A program made the position numbers and the translations under genes. Below the pieces are notes generated by a model. The model was given only the letters and a program-made list of their open reading frames with translations, had not been told where the DNA came from and did no database searches. This document shows, piece after piece, positions 25,220 through 32,779 of a DNA stretch of 64,000 bases (positions within the stretch are counted from its first letter, which is position 1; every line of letters starts with the position of its first letter). Source of the stretch: Mycobacterium sp. 236(2023) (GTDB lineage Bacteria > Actinomycetota > Actinomycetes > Mycobacteriales > Mycobacteriaceae); contig NZ_JARSBP010000001.1 of NCBI RefSeq assembly GCF_029623955.1, positions 1-64,000 on the forward strand. Direction: 5' to 3'.

Positions 25220-25537
25220 ATGTACACGCTGTTCGTCACGCTCGATGTGCATGCCGAAACGATCGACGAGTTCGTCGACGCGATCACCACCAACGCAGCG
25301 GCGTCGCTACGCGACGAGCCCGGATGCCTGACATTTGACGTCCACCAGGATGCGCAGACGCCGACGCGATTCCACCTGTACGAGATCTACACCGACGAGG
25401 ATGCCTTCCTGACCGGTCATCGGCTGGCCCCGCACTACGCGCGATGGCAGGAGGCCGCCAAGAGGTACGTCGTCGAGGGAAGCCACCTCAACACCTTCGC
25501 GCGACCGATCCGCTTGGGCACCGGCTACAGTGGTTGA
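25220..25537 (+). CDS. Antibiotic-biosynthesis-monooxygenase (ABM) domain protein, LsrG-like
   Basis: This 105-residue protein has the ABM fold and strongly recalls LsrG: an N-terminal strand, DEFVDAITTNAAASLRDEPG, FDVHQDAQTPTRFHLYEIY, and TDEDAFLTGHRLAPHYARW. LsrG isomerises a phosphorylated dione in autoinducer-2 breakdown. In a kinase/aldolase operon an analogous role on a phosphorylated oxo-sugar is reasonable. It starts two bases after the Ldh2 stop. Confidence 0.8.
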   Translation: MYTLFVTLDVHAETIDEFVDAITTNAAASLRDEPGCLTFDVHQDAQTPTRFHLYEIYTDEDAFLTGHRLAPHYARWQEAAKRYVVEGSHLNTFARPIRLGTGYSG

Positions 25538-26272
25538 GTGGGCGACCAATTCGCGCGGATAGTGCAGGCTCCTCGAGAGCCTCTGTCATCGGAGGTGGCG
25601 CGAGCACTGCTCGACGCGGTGTTCTCCGGCCAGATCACCCCGGGCACGCGCATGCCCTCGGAACGTCAACTCGCTGAATCCTTCGGGGTGGGCCGCTTCG
25701 TGGTTCGTGAGGCGCTCAAATCGCTCGGCCTGCTGGGACTGCTCGAGGTGCGCCAGGGTGACGGCACCTATGTGCGCCCGCCCGACTCCAGCTTGCTGCC
25801 GCGGGTCGTGGAGTGGGGACTGCTCGTCGGCGAACAGCGCACCAGCGATCTCGTCGAGACGCGCCAACACCTCGAACCCGTGACCGCGCGACTGGCCGCC
25901 GAACGCCGATCCGACGCCGACCTGACGGCGATCAAATCGCACCTGGACGGAATGCGCGACGCCTCCGACAACGACGTCTTCGTCGACGCCGACGTCGCGT
26001 TCCACCTCAGCATCGCCGAAGCGACGGGAAACCGCGTGCTGTCGAACATGCTGTCCAGCATCGCGTCACTGCTGAACGTATGGATCCGCAACGTCGTCGA
26101 GGCCGCGGCATCGCGGGAGCCTTCTTACCTTGAGCACGTGCCGATCTACGACGCCATCGCCGAACGCGACGCCCATGCCGCTGGGGAGGCGATGCGAATC
26201 CATATGGACGGCGCGGCTTGTCGCCTGAACGCCGCGATCGCGGCACACAACAAGAGCGGTGCCGACCGATGA
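25538..26272 (+). CDS. FadR/GntR-family regulator with FCD domain
   Basis: This 244-residue regulator has one winged helix (GTRMPSERQLAESFGVGRFV, then REALKSLGLLGLLEVRQGDG) and a C-terminal FCD domain (VETRQHLEPVTARLAAER, DVAFHLSIAEATGN, and a late histidine in RIHMDGA), which usually binds a carboxylic acid through a metal. GTG 25538 directly follows the upstream stop, and GGTTGAG is the only weak ribosome site. It is the second GntR protein of the locus and, being inside the operon, probably senses a pathway intermediate. Confidence 0.87.
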   Translation: MGDQFARIVQAPREPLSSEVARALLDAVFSGQITPGTRMPSERQLAESFGVGRFVVREALKSLGLLGLLEVRQGDGTYVRPPDSSLLPRVVEWGLLVGEQRTSDLVETRQHLEPVTARLAAERRSDADLTAIKSHLDGMRDASDNDVFVDADVAFHLSIAEATGNRVLSNMLSSIASLLNVWIRNVVEAAASREPSYLEHVPIYDAIAERDAHAAGEAMRIHMDGAACRLNAAIAAHNKSGADR

Positions 26273-26754
26273 GTGAAGAACTCGTCGAGGTCGAGGCGAT
26301 CAAGAAGCTCAAGGCGCGCTACTGCCGACTTCTGGACACCAAACAGTGGGAAGCATGGCGCGAGCTGTTCACCGATGACTTCGTCAGCGACACAAGCGAA
26401 TCGGGTGGCAAGCTGATCGTCGGGGCCGATCAGTTCGTCGCCTTCACCCGCAAGAGTCTGCGCGGGCAGGCCACCGTGCATCAGGTGCATGCGCCCGAGA
26501 TCGAGCTGACCTCGTCGACCACCGCGACCGGAGTGTGGGCGCTCGAGGATGTCGTCAGGTTCGGGCCGGGGGTCAACCTGCGCGGCTACGGGCACTACAC
26601 GGAGACCTACGAGTTGGTCGACGGGCGCTGGCTCATCGCGTCGTCGAAGCTCACCCGACTGCGTGAGGACGTCTTCAACGGCCTTGTCGCCGTGTATATC
26701 TCGCCTCGTATTCGAAAGGTGCTGATGAAGGCCGCCAGCCGAGCAATGAATTAG
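26269..26754 (+). CDS. SnoaL-like / NTF2-fold protein
   Basis: This 161-residue protein has the SnoaL/NTF2-like pattern: EVEAIKKLKARYCRLLDTKQW, WRELFTDDFVSDTSE, TVHQVHAPEIEL, and GYGHYTETYELVDGRWLIAS. Such proteins bind small hydrophobic or oxo-ligands as isomerases or dehydratases. ATGA overlap with the GntR gene places it at the end of the importer operon. Its reaction is unknown. Confidence 0.8.
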   Translation: MSEELVEVEAIKKLKARYCRLLDTKQWEAWRELFTDDFVSDTSESGGKLIVGADQFVAFTRKSLRGQATVHQVHAPEIELTSSTTATGVWALEDVVRFGPGVNLRGYGHYTETYELVDGRWLIASSKLTRLREDVFNGLVAVYISPRIRKVLMKAASRAMN

Positions 26755-26768
26755 GGGCCGACGCACGC

Positions 26769-26785
26769 CCTGCCCCCCGGGCAGG
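26769..26785. terminator. Bidirectional terminator hairpin
   Basis: CCTGCCC-CCC-GGGCAGG is a perfect 7-bp stem with a 3-base loop, in the 61-bp gap between the convergent ends of the SnoaL-like gene and the PGRS-like gene. It has no U-run, which is common in high-GC actinobacteria. It can end transcripts from both sides. Confidence 0.6.
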
Positions 26786-26815
26786 ACGCGCATCGACCCC
26801 TGTCTTCACGTGCTG

Positions 26816-28381
26816 CTAGTCGGTGGACCCTGCGCCGTCGCTACCGGCTCCTCCGGCACCGCCCGCTCCACCGGAGCCGCCCTGCGTGCCGTCGTTGTCG
26901 TCACCGTCGTCGCCCGGGTCGCCGGGATCGCCCGGATCACCGCTGCCACCGAAGCCACCGGTGCCACCGCCACCGCCTGCGCCACCGTCACCGCCGGTGC
27001 CACCTTCGTCGGAGTCGCCGCCGGAGCCGCCTGCGCCGCCGTCACCGCCGGTGCCACCTTCGTCGACGCTGCTGCTGCCGCCGAGGCCGCCGGCACCGCC
27101 GGTGCCACCGTCACCCGCGGAACCGTTCTCTCCAGCGTCGCCGCCTTGGCCGCCTTCGCCGCCGTCGCCTGCGTCACCGCCGGAAGGACCGGAGCCGCCT
27201 GCACCGCCTTCACCGCCCTGACCGCCGTTGCCGCCGCTGGCGTTGTCGTCGGTGTCCTGGCCGCCGAATCCACCGAGACCACCCTTGCCGCCCGCTCCGC
27301 CGGTCGACGTCCCCACGCCGCCGTCGCCGCCGTCGCCGCCCTGGCCGCCGTCAAAGCCCTCCGAGCCCGTGCCGCCGGTGCCGCCGCTTCCGCCGACGCC
27401 ACCGATCTGACCACCGCCGCCGGTGCCGCCGTCACCGCCCTGACCGCCGCCGAAGCCGTCGTCGCCGAGGCCACCGAGGCCGCCGTCGCCACCGGTGCCG
27501 CCGATCACGCCCGAGCCGCCGACGCCACCGTTTCCGCCGTTGCCGCCGACACTCCCGTCGCCGGTGATGCCGTCGCCGCCGTCGCCACCGGTGCCGCCGT
27601 TGCCGTCGGCTCCGGCCTTTCCGAGGAAGCCTGCTGCGCCGCCCTTTCCGGCTTCGCCGCCGTTGCCGCCGTCACCGGGTGCGAGGTTCGACAGCGGATC
27701 GCTGTAGCCGTCGCCACCCGTGCCGCCCTTGCCGCCGGCACCGCCCGAGCCGAAGAAGAACCCGCCCGCTCCGCCGGCACCGCCCTTCCCGCCGACCTGG
27801 CCGTCCTCTTCAGGGTCTGCACCTGCGACGCCGGTCCCGCCCTGGCCTCCTGCGCCACCGTTCCCGAAGAACAGGCCACCGTTGCCACCGCGGCCGCCCT
27901 CGCCGCCGTCGACGCCTTGTCCGCCCATACCGCCGTTGCCGAAGTACAGCGCGCCGTTACCGCCGCGGCCACCGGCATAACCGTTGCCGCCGTTGCCGAA
28001 CAGCAGACCGGCATTGCCACCGTTGCAGGCCGAGCCCTCGCACCCTTCCACCGCGCTGACGCCGTCGCCGATGAGCCAGCCTCCCGTACCGAACGGGCGG
28101 AACAGGTTGAAGTTTCCGTTGGCACTTGCGGCGGCGAGCGCGTTCGGCGTGATCGCTGCGTTGCCGCTTCCGCCGATGTTCTCCGAATGCAGCCACCACC
28201 AGTCGTCGGCGAGTTCCGACTCGGAGGACATCAGCTGGATCGTCGGTGCCGCGACGGTCGGCACAGGATCGTCGAGCAGGCCGGCCGACAAGAGCCCGGC
28301 GCCGACGACAGCGGCACTCCCCATCCCGGCCGTCAGGAACTGACGAACCGATAGGACTTTGATCTTCGGATTGACGGACAT
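26816..28381 (-). CDS. PGRS-like glycine-rich repeat protein without a PE domain
   Basis: This 521-residue protein starts at ATG 28381 after AAAGGGGG. Residues 1-60 carry a hydrophobic signal-like stretch (GMGSAAVVGAGLLSAGLL) ending near VPTVAAP. Residues about 60-115 contain GNAAITPNALAAASANG, FNLFRPFGTGGWLIGDG and two cysteines (EGCEGSAC). From about 120 to the end is an uninterrupted Gly-Gly-X array with GGNAGLLFGNGG units, as in PE_PGRS proteins. The PE domain that directs type VII secretion is absent, so export would be by Sec or another route. Many GGxGxD patterns recall calcium-binding repeats of PGRS domains. Function is unknown. Confidence 0.8.
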   Translation of the reverse strand: MSVNPKIKVLSVRQFLTAGMGSAAVVGAGLLSAGLLDDPVPTVAAPTIQLMSSESELADDWWWLHSENIGGSGNAAITPNALAAASANGNFNLFRPFGTGGWLIGDGVSAVEGCEGSACNGGNAGLLFGNGGNGYAGGRGGNGALYFGNGGMGGQGVDGGEGGRGGNGGLFFGNGGAGGQGGTGVAGADPEEDGQVGGKGGAGGAGGFFFGSGGAGGKGGTGGDGYSDPLSNLAPGDGGNGGEAGKGGAAGFLGKAGADGNGGTGGDGGDGITGDGSVGGNGGNGGVGGSGVIGGTGGDGGLGGLGDDGFGGGQGGDGGTGGGGQIGGVGGSGGTGGTGSEGFDGGQGGDGGDGGVGTSTGGAGGKGGLGGFGGQDTDDNASGGNGGQGGEGGAGGSGPSGGDAGDGGEGGQGGDAGENGSAGDGGTGGAGGLGGSSSVDEGGTGGDGGAGGSGGDSDEGGTGGDGGAGGGGGTGGFGGSGDPGDPGDPGDDGDDNDGTQGGSGGAGGAGGAGSDGAGSTD

Positions 28382-28689
28382 GAAGCGCCCCCTTTGGCGT
28401 GACGTGTCAGGCGCGCGACAGCGGATCATCTGAGCGTTTGCTGACAACCGACAGCAGCAATGTAGAGCTTTGCCAGACGAACGGTCAAGCAATTCCCATA
28501 TTTTCGGTAGGCAAATCAGCAATTAACGCAAATGAAGTATGAGTTCACGTAAATCCGCTGTACAAACTACCTATCGCGTGTCCATTGCGGTCGCAAATTT
28601 TCGCATGAGCTAATTTCTAACGCTTTCGCAATAGGGATGTCGGCCGGTATGTGAGTTTGCCGATGGGTGGGATACGCGATGGTTCCGTG
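28382..28689. other. AT-rich intergenic region upstream of the PGRS-like gene
   Basis: These 308 bases contain no gene. The part from about 28440 to 28625 is much richer in A+T than the rest of the window (for example CAATTCCCATATTTTCGG and CGCAAATTTTCGCATGAGC). It holds the promoter for the PGRS-like gene on the minus strand, though I cannot place -10/-35 boxes with confidence. Such AT-rich stretches are typical binding sites for Lsr2 in mycobacteria. Confidence 0.5.
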
Positions 28690-29301
28690 TTAGCGCGATG
28701 TGACGGCCATACGCGCGGCCAGCGCGACATACGTGGCGGCGAAGGTGCGCCGCAGCCAGGTGACGACACGCGGCCGCCGGATGACGTGAGAGCGCACGGA
28801 TGCGGCGAACACCCCGTACAGGGCGAACACCACGAACGTCATCGCCATGAAAACCGCGCTCAGGTAGAGCATCTGAGCGACCGGTGGCCGACTCGCGTCG
28901 ACGAACTGCGGAAGGAAGGCGAGGAAAAAGATGGTCAGCTTGGGATTCAGCACATTGACCGCGACCGCCGTCCAGGCGATACGCCATGCGCCCGGCGTCG
29001 CGGGTTCGGCGGTGCCCGCCACCAGCTCGGAGTCATCTCGCCACGTCGTCCACGCCAGGTACAGCAGATACAGCACGCCCGCCCATTTGATGGTCTGAAA
29101 CGCGATCGCGCTGCTGTGCAGGATCGCGGCCAGGCCCGTGACCGCCGCCAGCATCGCGGGCACGATCCCCAGCGTGCACCCCGCCGACGCGACGAGGCTG
29201 GCGCGCGGACCGTGCGCCAGACCCGTCGCGACCGTATAGAGCGCGCCCGTACCCGGAGTCGCAACGACGATCAGCGACGTGATCAGGAAGGCGAGGGTCA
29301 T
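28690..29301 (-). CDS. LysE/RhtB-family amino-acid exporter
   Basis: This 203-residue protein has about six membrane helices and the LysE family pattern: TPGTGALYTVATGLAHGPRA near the N-terminus, WAGVLYLLYLAW, and NVLNPKLTIFFLAFLPQFV. ATG 29301 is four bases after the ilvD stop on the same strand, so it is probably translated with ilvD. This suggests that branched-chain or related amino acids, or their precursors, are exported when synthesis is high. A longer frame exists upstream but lies inside ilvD. Confidence 0.85.
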   Translation of the reverse strand: MTLAFLITSLIVVATPGTGALYTVATGLAHGPRASLVASAGCTLGIVPAMLAAVTGLAAILHSSAIAFQTIKWAGVLYLLYLAWTTWRDDSELVAGTAEPATPGAWRIAWTAVAVNVLNPKLTIFFLAFLPQFVDASRPPVAQMLYLSAVFMAMTFVVFALYGVFAASVRSHVIRRPRVVTWLRRTFAATYVALAARMAVTSR

Positions 29302-29305
29302 TCCA

Positions 29306-31015
29306 CTAGCTGCAGACGGCGCCGACTGCTGCCGATCCGACGAGCTTCGTGTACTTGGCCAGCACACCGGTCTTGTACACCGGCGGCAGCGGCTCGAAAC
29401 CGGCCTTGCGCGAATCGAATTCGGCTTCGTCGACGAGAATGTCGAGCGTGCCGTTGGCGACGTCGAGCCTGATCCGGTCGCCATCGCGCACGAAGGCTAT
29501 CGGCCCGCCGTCGACGGCTTCTGGCGCGATGTGCCCGACGCACAGTCCGGTGGTGCCGCCGGAGAACCGGCCGTCCGTCATCAGCAGCACGTCCTTGCCC
29601 AGCCCCGCGCCCTTGATCGCGCCGGTGATGGCGAGCATCTCGCGCATGCCCGGGCCGCCCTTGGGGCCTTCGTAGCGGATGACGACGACGTCGCCGTGGG
29701 TGATCGTCCCGTCCTCCAGCGCGTCCAGCGCGGCCCGCTCCCGCTCGAAAACCCGTGCGGTGCCCTCGAACACGTCGGAGTCGAAGCCCGCAGACTTCAC
29801 CACCGCGCCTTCGGGGGCCAGCGATCCGTGCAGGATCGTGATGCCGCCGGTCGGATGGATCGGGTTGTTCATTGCGCGCAACACCTTGCCGTCGGGGTCC
29901 GGCGGCTCGATGTGGGCGAGGTTCTCGGCCATGGTCTTTCCGGTGACGGTGAGGCAATCACCATGCAGCAGGCCGGCATCCAGCAGCGCCCGCATCACGA
30001 CGGGCACACCGCCGATCTCGTCGACGTGCTTCATCACATACGCGCCGAACGGCTTCACATCCGCGAGATGCGGCACCTTCTGGCCGATGCGGGTGAAATC
30101 GGCAAGCGACAGTTCGACATTGGCCTCCCACGCGATCGCGAGCAGGTGCAGCACCGCGTTGGTGGACCCGCCGAACGCCATGACGACGGCGATGGCGTTC
30201 TCGAACGCCTCCTTGGTCAGAATGTCGCGGGCGGTGATGCCGCGGCGCAGCATCTCGACCACCGCCTCACCGGACCTGCGGGCGAACTCGTCACGCCGCT
30301 TGTCGATGGCGACCGGAGACGCGCTGCCCGGCAACGACATTCCCAACGCCTCGGCGGCCGAGGCCATCGTGTTGGCGGTATACATGCCGCCGCACGCACC
30401 CTCGCCGGGACAGATGGCGCGCTCGATGATGTCGACGTCCTCGCGGGACATCAGTCCCCGGGCGCACGCGCCGACCGCCTCGAAGGCGTCGATGATCGTG
30501 ACTTCCTTCTCGCTGCCGTCGGTCAGCTTCGCCACACCCGGCATGATCGAGCCGTTGTAGAAGAACACCGACGCCAGATCGAGGCGGGCGGCGGCCATCA
30601 GCATGCCGGGGATCGACTTGTCGCAGCCGGCGAGCAGAACTGTGCCGTCGAGGCGCTCGGCCTGGACCACCGTTTCGACGCTGTCGGCGATCACCTCGCG
30701 GGAGACCAGGGAGAAGTGCATGCCCTCGTGACCCATGGAGATGCCGTCGGACACGGAGATGGTGCCGAATTCCAGCGGGTACCCGCCCGCTTCGTGCACG
30801 CCGCCCTTGACCGCCTGGGCCAGTCGTTGCAGCGACATGTTGCACGGTGTGATCTCGTTCCACGAAGAGCCGACGCCGATCTGCGGCTTCACCCAGTCGT
30901 CGTCGGTCATGCCGACGGCGCGCAGCATCCCTCGGGCGGCGGTGCGCTCGAGGCCGTCGGTGACGTCGCGGCTGCGGGGCTTGATGTCGATGCTGTTGTC
31001 GGAATCTGAGGGCAT
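29306..31015 (-). CDS. ilvD: Dihydroxy-acid dehydratase
   Basis: This 569-residue enzyme catalyses the dehydration of 2,3-dihydroxy-3-methylbutanoate and its C6 homologue in valine, isoleucine and leucine synthesis. It matches M. tuberculosis Rv0189c along its length ([20 protein letters not shown] at the start). The Fe-S cysteines are in [15 protein letters not shown] and [20 protein letters not shown] 31015 is chosen because [16 protein letters not shown] aligns with the family start; a longer frame crosses the copper-responsive promoter region. It is divergent from the DUF305-ricR pair, as in the conserved ilvD-ricR arrangement. Confidence 0.96.
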   Translation of the reverse strand: MPSDSDNSIDIKPRSRDVTDGLERTAARGMLRAVGMTDDDWVKPQIGVGSSWNEITPCNMSLQRLAQAVKGGVHEAGGYPLEFGTISVSDGISMGHEGMHFSLVSREVIADSVETVVQAERLDGTVLLAGCDKSIPGMLMAAARLDLASVFFYNGSIMPGVAKLTDGSEKEVTIIDAFEAVGACARGLMSREDVDIIERAICPGEGACGGMYTANTMASAAEALGMSLPGSASPVAIDKRRDEFARRSGEAVVEMLRRGITARDILTKEAFENAIAVVMAFGGSTNAVLHLLAIAWEANVELSLADFTRIGQKVPHLADVKPFGAYVMKHVDEIGGVPVVMRALLDAGLLHGDCLTVTGKTMAENLAHIEPPDPDGKVLRAMNNPIHPTGGITILHGSLAPEGAVVKSAGFDSDVFEGTARVFERERAALDALEDGTITHGDVVVIRYEGPKGGPGMREMLAITGAIKGAGLGKDVLLMTDGRFSGGTTGLCVGHIAPEAVDGGPIAFVRDGDRIRLDVANGTLDILVDEAEFDSRKAGFEPLPPVYKTGVLAKYTKLVGSAAVGAVCS

Positions 31016-31060
31016 GCGGTGATTATGCGCCAGCGCTTTCGGCGGCAAAACCCTGGTAGA

Positions 31061-31075
31061 TACCCCCACGGGGTA
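31061..31075. promoter_or_regulatory. RicR/CsoR copper-response operator
   Basis: TACCCC-CAC-GGGGTA is a perfect inverted repeat of the type bound by CsoR/RicR copper sensors. It lies 16 bases before the DUF305 lipoprotein start, and TACTAG at 31074-31079 may be the -10. The ricR gene is the second gene of the same transcript, so it is autoregulated. The ilvD gene on the other side starts 45 bases away and might be affected. Confidence 0.75.
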
Positions 31076-31091
31076 CTAGTACGCTGGGCGC

Positions 31092-31715
31092 ATGACGCCG
31101 ATCGTCGTTCGCCTGATCGCCGCGCTGTCCGCACTGCTCCTGCTGGCCGGCTGCGGCGGGGACGGTGACGCGTCCGTGGACGCCACGACGACACCGCTGA
31201 TCCCCGACACACCGGTGATCACCGAGGCGCCCGCCGGCTACAACGCCGCCGATGTCGCGTTCGCCGAAACGATGGTTCCGCATCATCAACAGGCTGTCGA
31301 TCTGTCCACCACGGCCACGCAGCGCTCCACGAATCCCGAGCTCATCGCGCTGGCCAACCAGATCGTCGCCACCCAGCAACCCGAGATCAACATCCTCAAC
31401 GTGTTCCTCGTGCAGTGGAGCGAGAATCCGGACGCCCGCACCGACCCCGACGCGGGAGACGATCCGCTGGAACCGTCGATCCAGGGGATGGTCGACGACG
31501 CGACCGTCGCGAAGCTGGAGTCGCTCAGTGGCGCGGAGTTCGACAAACTGTGGCTGGAGTCGATGGTCGGACAGACCCAGGGTGGCGTCGACATCGCCGA
31601 CGACGAGATCGCCAACGGGGTCAACGTGGACGCCATCGCGGTCGCCAAGGCGATCGCGGCGGAATTGGAACCGCAGGTTGCCCAGATGAAGCAGATGCTG
31701 GAGGGGATGCCGTGA
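31092..31715 (+). CDS. DUF305 lipoprotein
   Basis: This 207-residue lipoprotein has a signal ending in LLLLAGC (C21) and a DUF305 domain with the diagnostic FAETMVPHHQQAVDLS and a second half ending VAQMKQMLEG. Methionine- and histidine-containing DUF305 proteins (for example cyanobacterial CopM) bind periplasmic copper. Here a RicR box precedes the gene and it overlaps ricR (GTGA), so a copper-binding or copper-resistance role is a strong inference. It replaces the MFS gene found next to ricR in M. tuberculosis. Confidence 0.87.
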   Translation: MTPIVVRLIAALSALLLLAGCGGDGDASVDATTTPLIPDTPVITEAPAGYNAADVAFAETMVPHHQQAVDLSTTATQRSTNPELIALANQIVATQQPEINILNVFLVQWSENPDARTDPDAGDDPLEPSIQGMVDDATVAKLESLSGAEFDKLWLESMVGQTQGGVDIADDEIANGVNVDAIAVAKAIAAELEPQVAQMKQMLEGMP

Positions 31716-32023
31716 CTGACAGCCACGACGATGACGCCGGTGAGCGCGGCTACTCGGCGCAGAAGGAGAACTACGCCAAGCGGCTGCGCCGGATCGAGGG
31801 CCAGGTGCGCGGCATCGCCAAGATGATCGACGAGGACAAGTACTGCATCGACGTCCTCACCCAGATCAGCGCCGTCAACAGCGCGCTGCAGTCGGTCGCG
31901 CTCGGCCTGCTCGAGGAGCATCTCGGCCATTGCGTCACGCACGCCGTCGCCGCAGGCGGTAGTGAGGCCGACGCGAAGTTGGCCGAGGCGTCGGCCGCGA
32001 TCGCGCGCCTGGTTCGCTCCTAG
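31712..32023 (+). CDS. ricR: Copper-sensing repressor, CsoR family
   Basis: This 103-residue protein of the DUF156/CsoR family matches M. tuberculosis RicR (Rv0190). The copper ligands are in place: C in DKYCIDVLTQ and H/C in EHLGHCVTHA. RLRRIEGQVRGIAKMI is the family DNA-binding helix. It releases DNA when it binds Cu(I). GTG 31712 overlaps the DUF305 stop. The RicR box upstream of the operon suggests autoregulation. Its stop shares CTAG with the convergent DUF4232 gene. Confidence 0.94.
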   Translation: MTDSHDDDAGERGYSAQKENYAKRLRRIEGQVRGIAKMIDEDKYCIDVLTQISAVNSALQSVALGLLEEHLGHCVTHAVAAGGSEADAKLAEASAAIARLVRS

Positions 32024-32634
32024 CCCACCGCGCTGATCGTCGCGTCGCAGATCGGCAGATTGACCTCAAGGACGCGCTGCTTCGTGTTGTCCGGCGGTGT
32101 GACCGCCAATGTGCCGATGCGCCCGCAGGATTCACCGGTGGCGCTGTCGATCGTGGAGGTCTGGACGTCGGCGGTCGCGACATCGCCAGGCTGCAGAGTC
32201 AGCCGCGGCGCGGCATTGGCCGGGCGTTTGGCCACGTGCACAAGCACATTGCCGGGTCCGCCGAGCAGGTCGGCCGACGGATAGCTGACGAAGCCGCATA
32301 CCTCGGACGAGGTGTTCGCGAACGAGATGACGACGCGGCGCATCGTATCGGCCTCTTCGACCGGGCCCGCGCTGACGGTGAGGGCGGCGTCGGAGCACGG
32401 CGGAATCACGCCTGGCTCAACCGCAGTGGCGGCCGGGGTCTCCGACGGTGGAACCTCGGTGGAGGTGGGGGCGGCCTCCGGGGCGGTCGTCGGCGTCGAC
32501 GTCGTGGCTGCCGTGCTCGACGGGGTGACGGTGACCGTCGCCGCGGCAGGTTCTGTGGCGTCCTGCGCGCAGCCGGCGAGTAGCAGGATCGCGGCAGAGC
32601 CCGTGAGCAGTGCGGCGGTGGAGCGTCCGAGCAT
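32020..32634 (-). CDS. DUF4232 lipoprotein
   Basis: This 204-residue lipoprotein has a signal ending LLLAGC (C22), a Thr/Pro/Ala-rich linker of about 50 residues, and a C-terminal DUF4232-like domain with cysteines in PPCSDAALTV, SEVCGFVSYP, GESCGRIGTL and LPICDATI, which probably form two disulphides. DUF4232 proteins are actinobacterial surface proteins of unknown function. A nested inverted repeat lies upstream at 32650-32728. Confidence 0.8.
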   Translation of the reverse strand: MLGRSTAALLTGSAAILLLAGCAQDATEPAAATVTVTPSSTAATTSTPTTAPEAAPTSTEVPPSETPAATAVEPGVIPPCSDAALTVSAGPVEEADTMRRVVISFANTSSEVCGFVSYPSADLLGGPGNVLVHVAKRPANAAPRLTLQPGDVATADVQTSTIDSATGESCGRIGTLAVTPPDNTKQRVLEVNLPICDATISAVG

Positions 32635-32649
32635 GGGTGGTCCTTCCAG

Positions 32650-32728
32650 GTCAGTTCCCGACGAAGTATGAGTACAGGCGGATGATCCGGCTACCGATCC
32701 CAAGATCATCCGCCGAAACTGAACTGAC
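32650..32728. repeat. Nested inverted repeats upstream of the DUF4232 gene
   Basis: Inner arms GGCGGATGATC (32677-32687) and GATCATCCGCC (32704-32714) form a perfect 11-bp repeat with a 16-base loop. Outer arms GTCAGTTC (32650-32657) and GAACTGAC (32721-32728) pair around it. It sits between the PadR gene stop (32780) and the DUF4232 start (32634), both minus strand. It could be a terminator for the PadR operon or a leader structure/operator for the lipoprotein. Confidence 0.6.
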
Positions 32729-32779
32729 GCAGGGGCGCTCTCGAACTTCTCCTGCTGGAATTCCGTTTCGGCGCGGAGG

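Noticed and set aside
26816-28020. Short-period repeats that could suggest a CRISPR or satellite array
   Set aside because: The period follows the Gly-Gly-X codons of the PGRS-like protein; no constant repeats with unique spacers.
26810-28354. Long plus-strand frame of 514 codons opposite the PGRS-like gene
   Set aside because: Its Ala/Thr/Val-rich composition is the reverse complement of Gly-Gly-X codons; there is no ribosome site or family signature.
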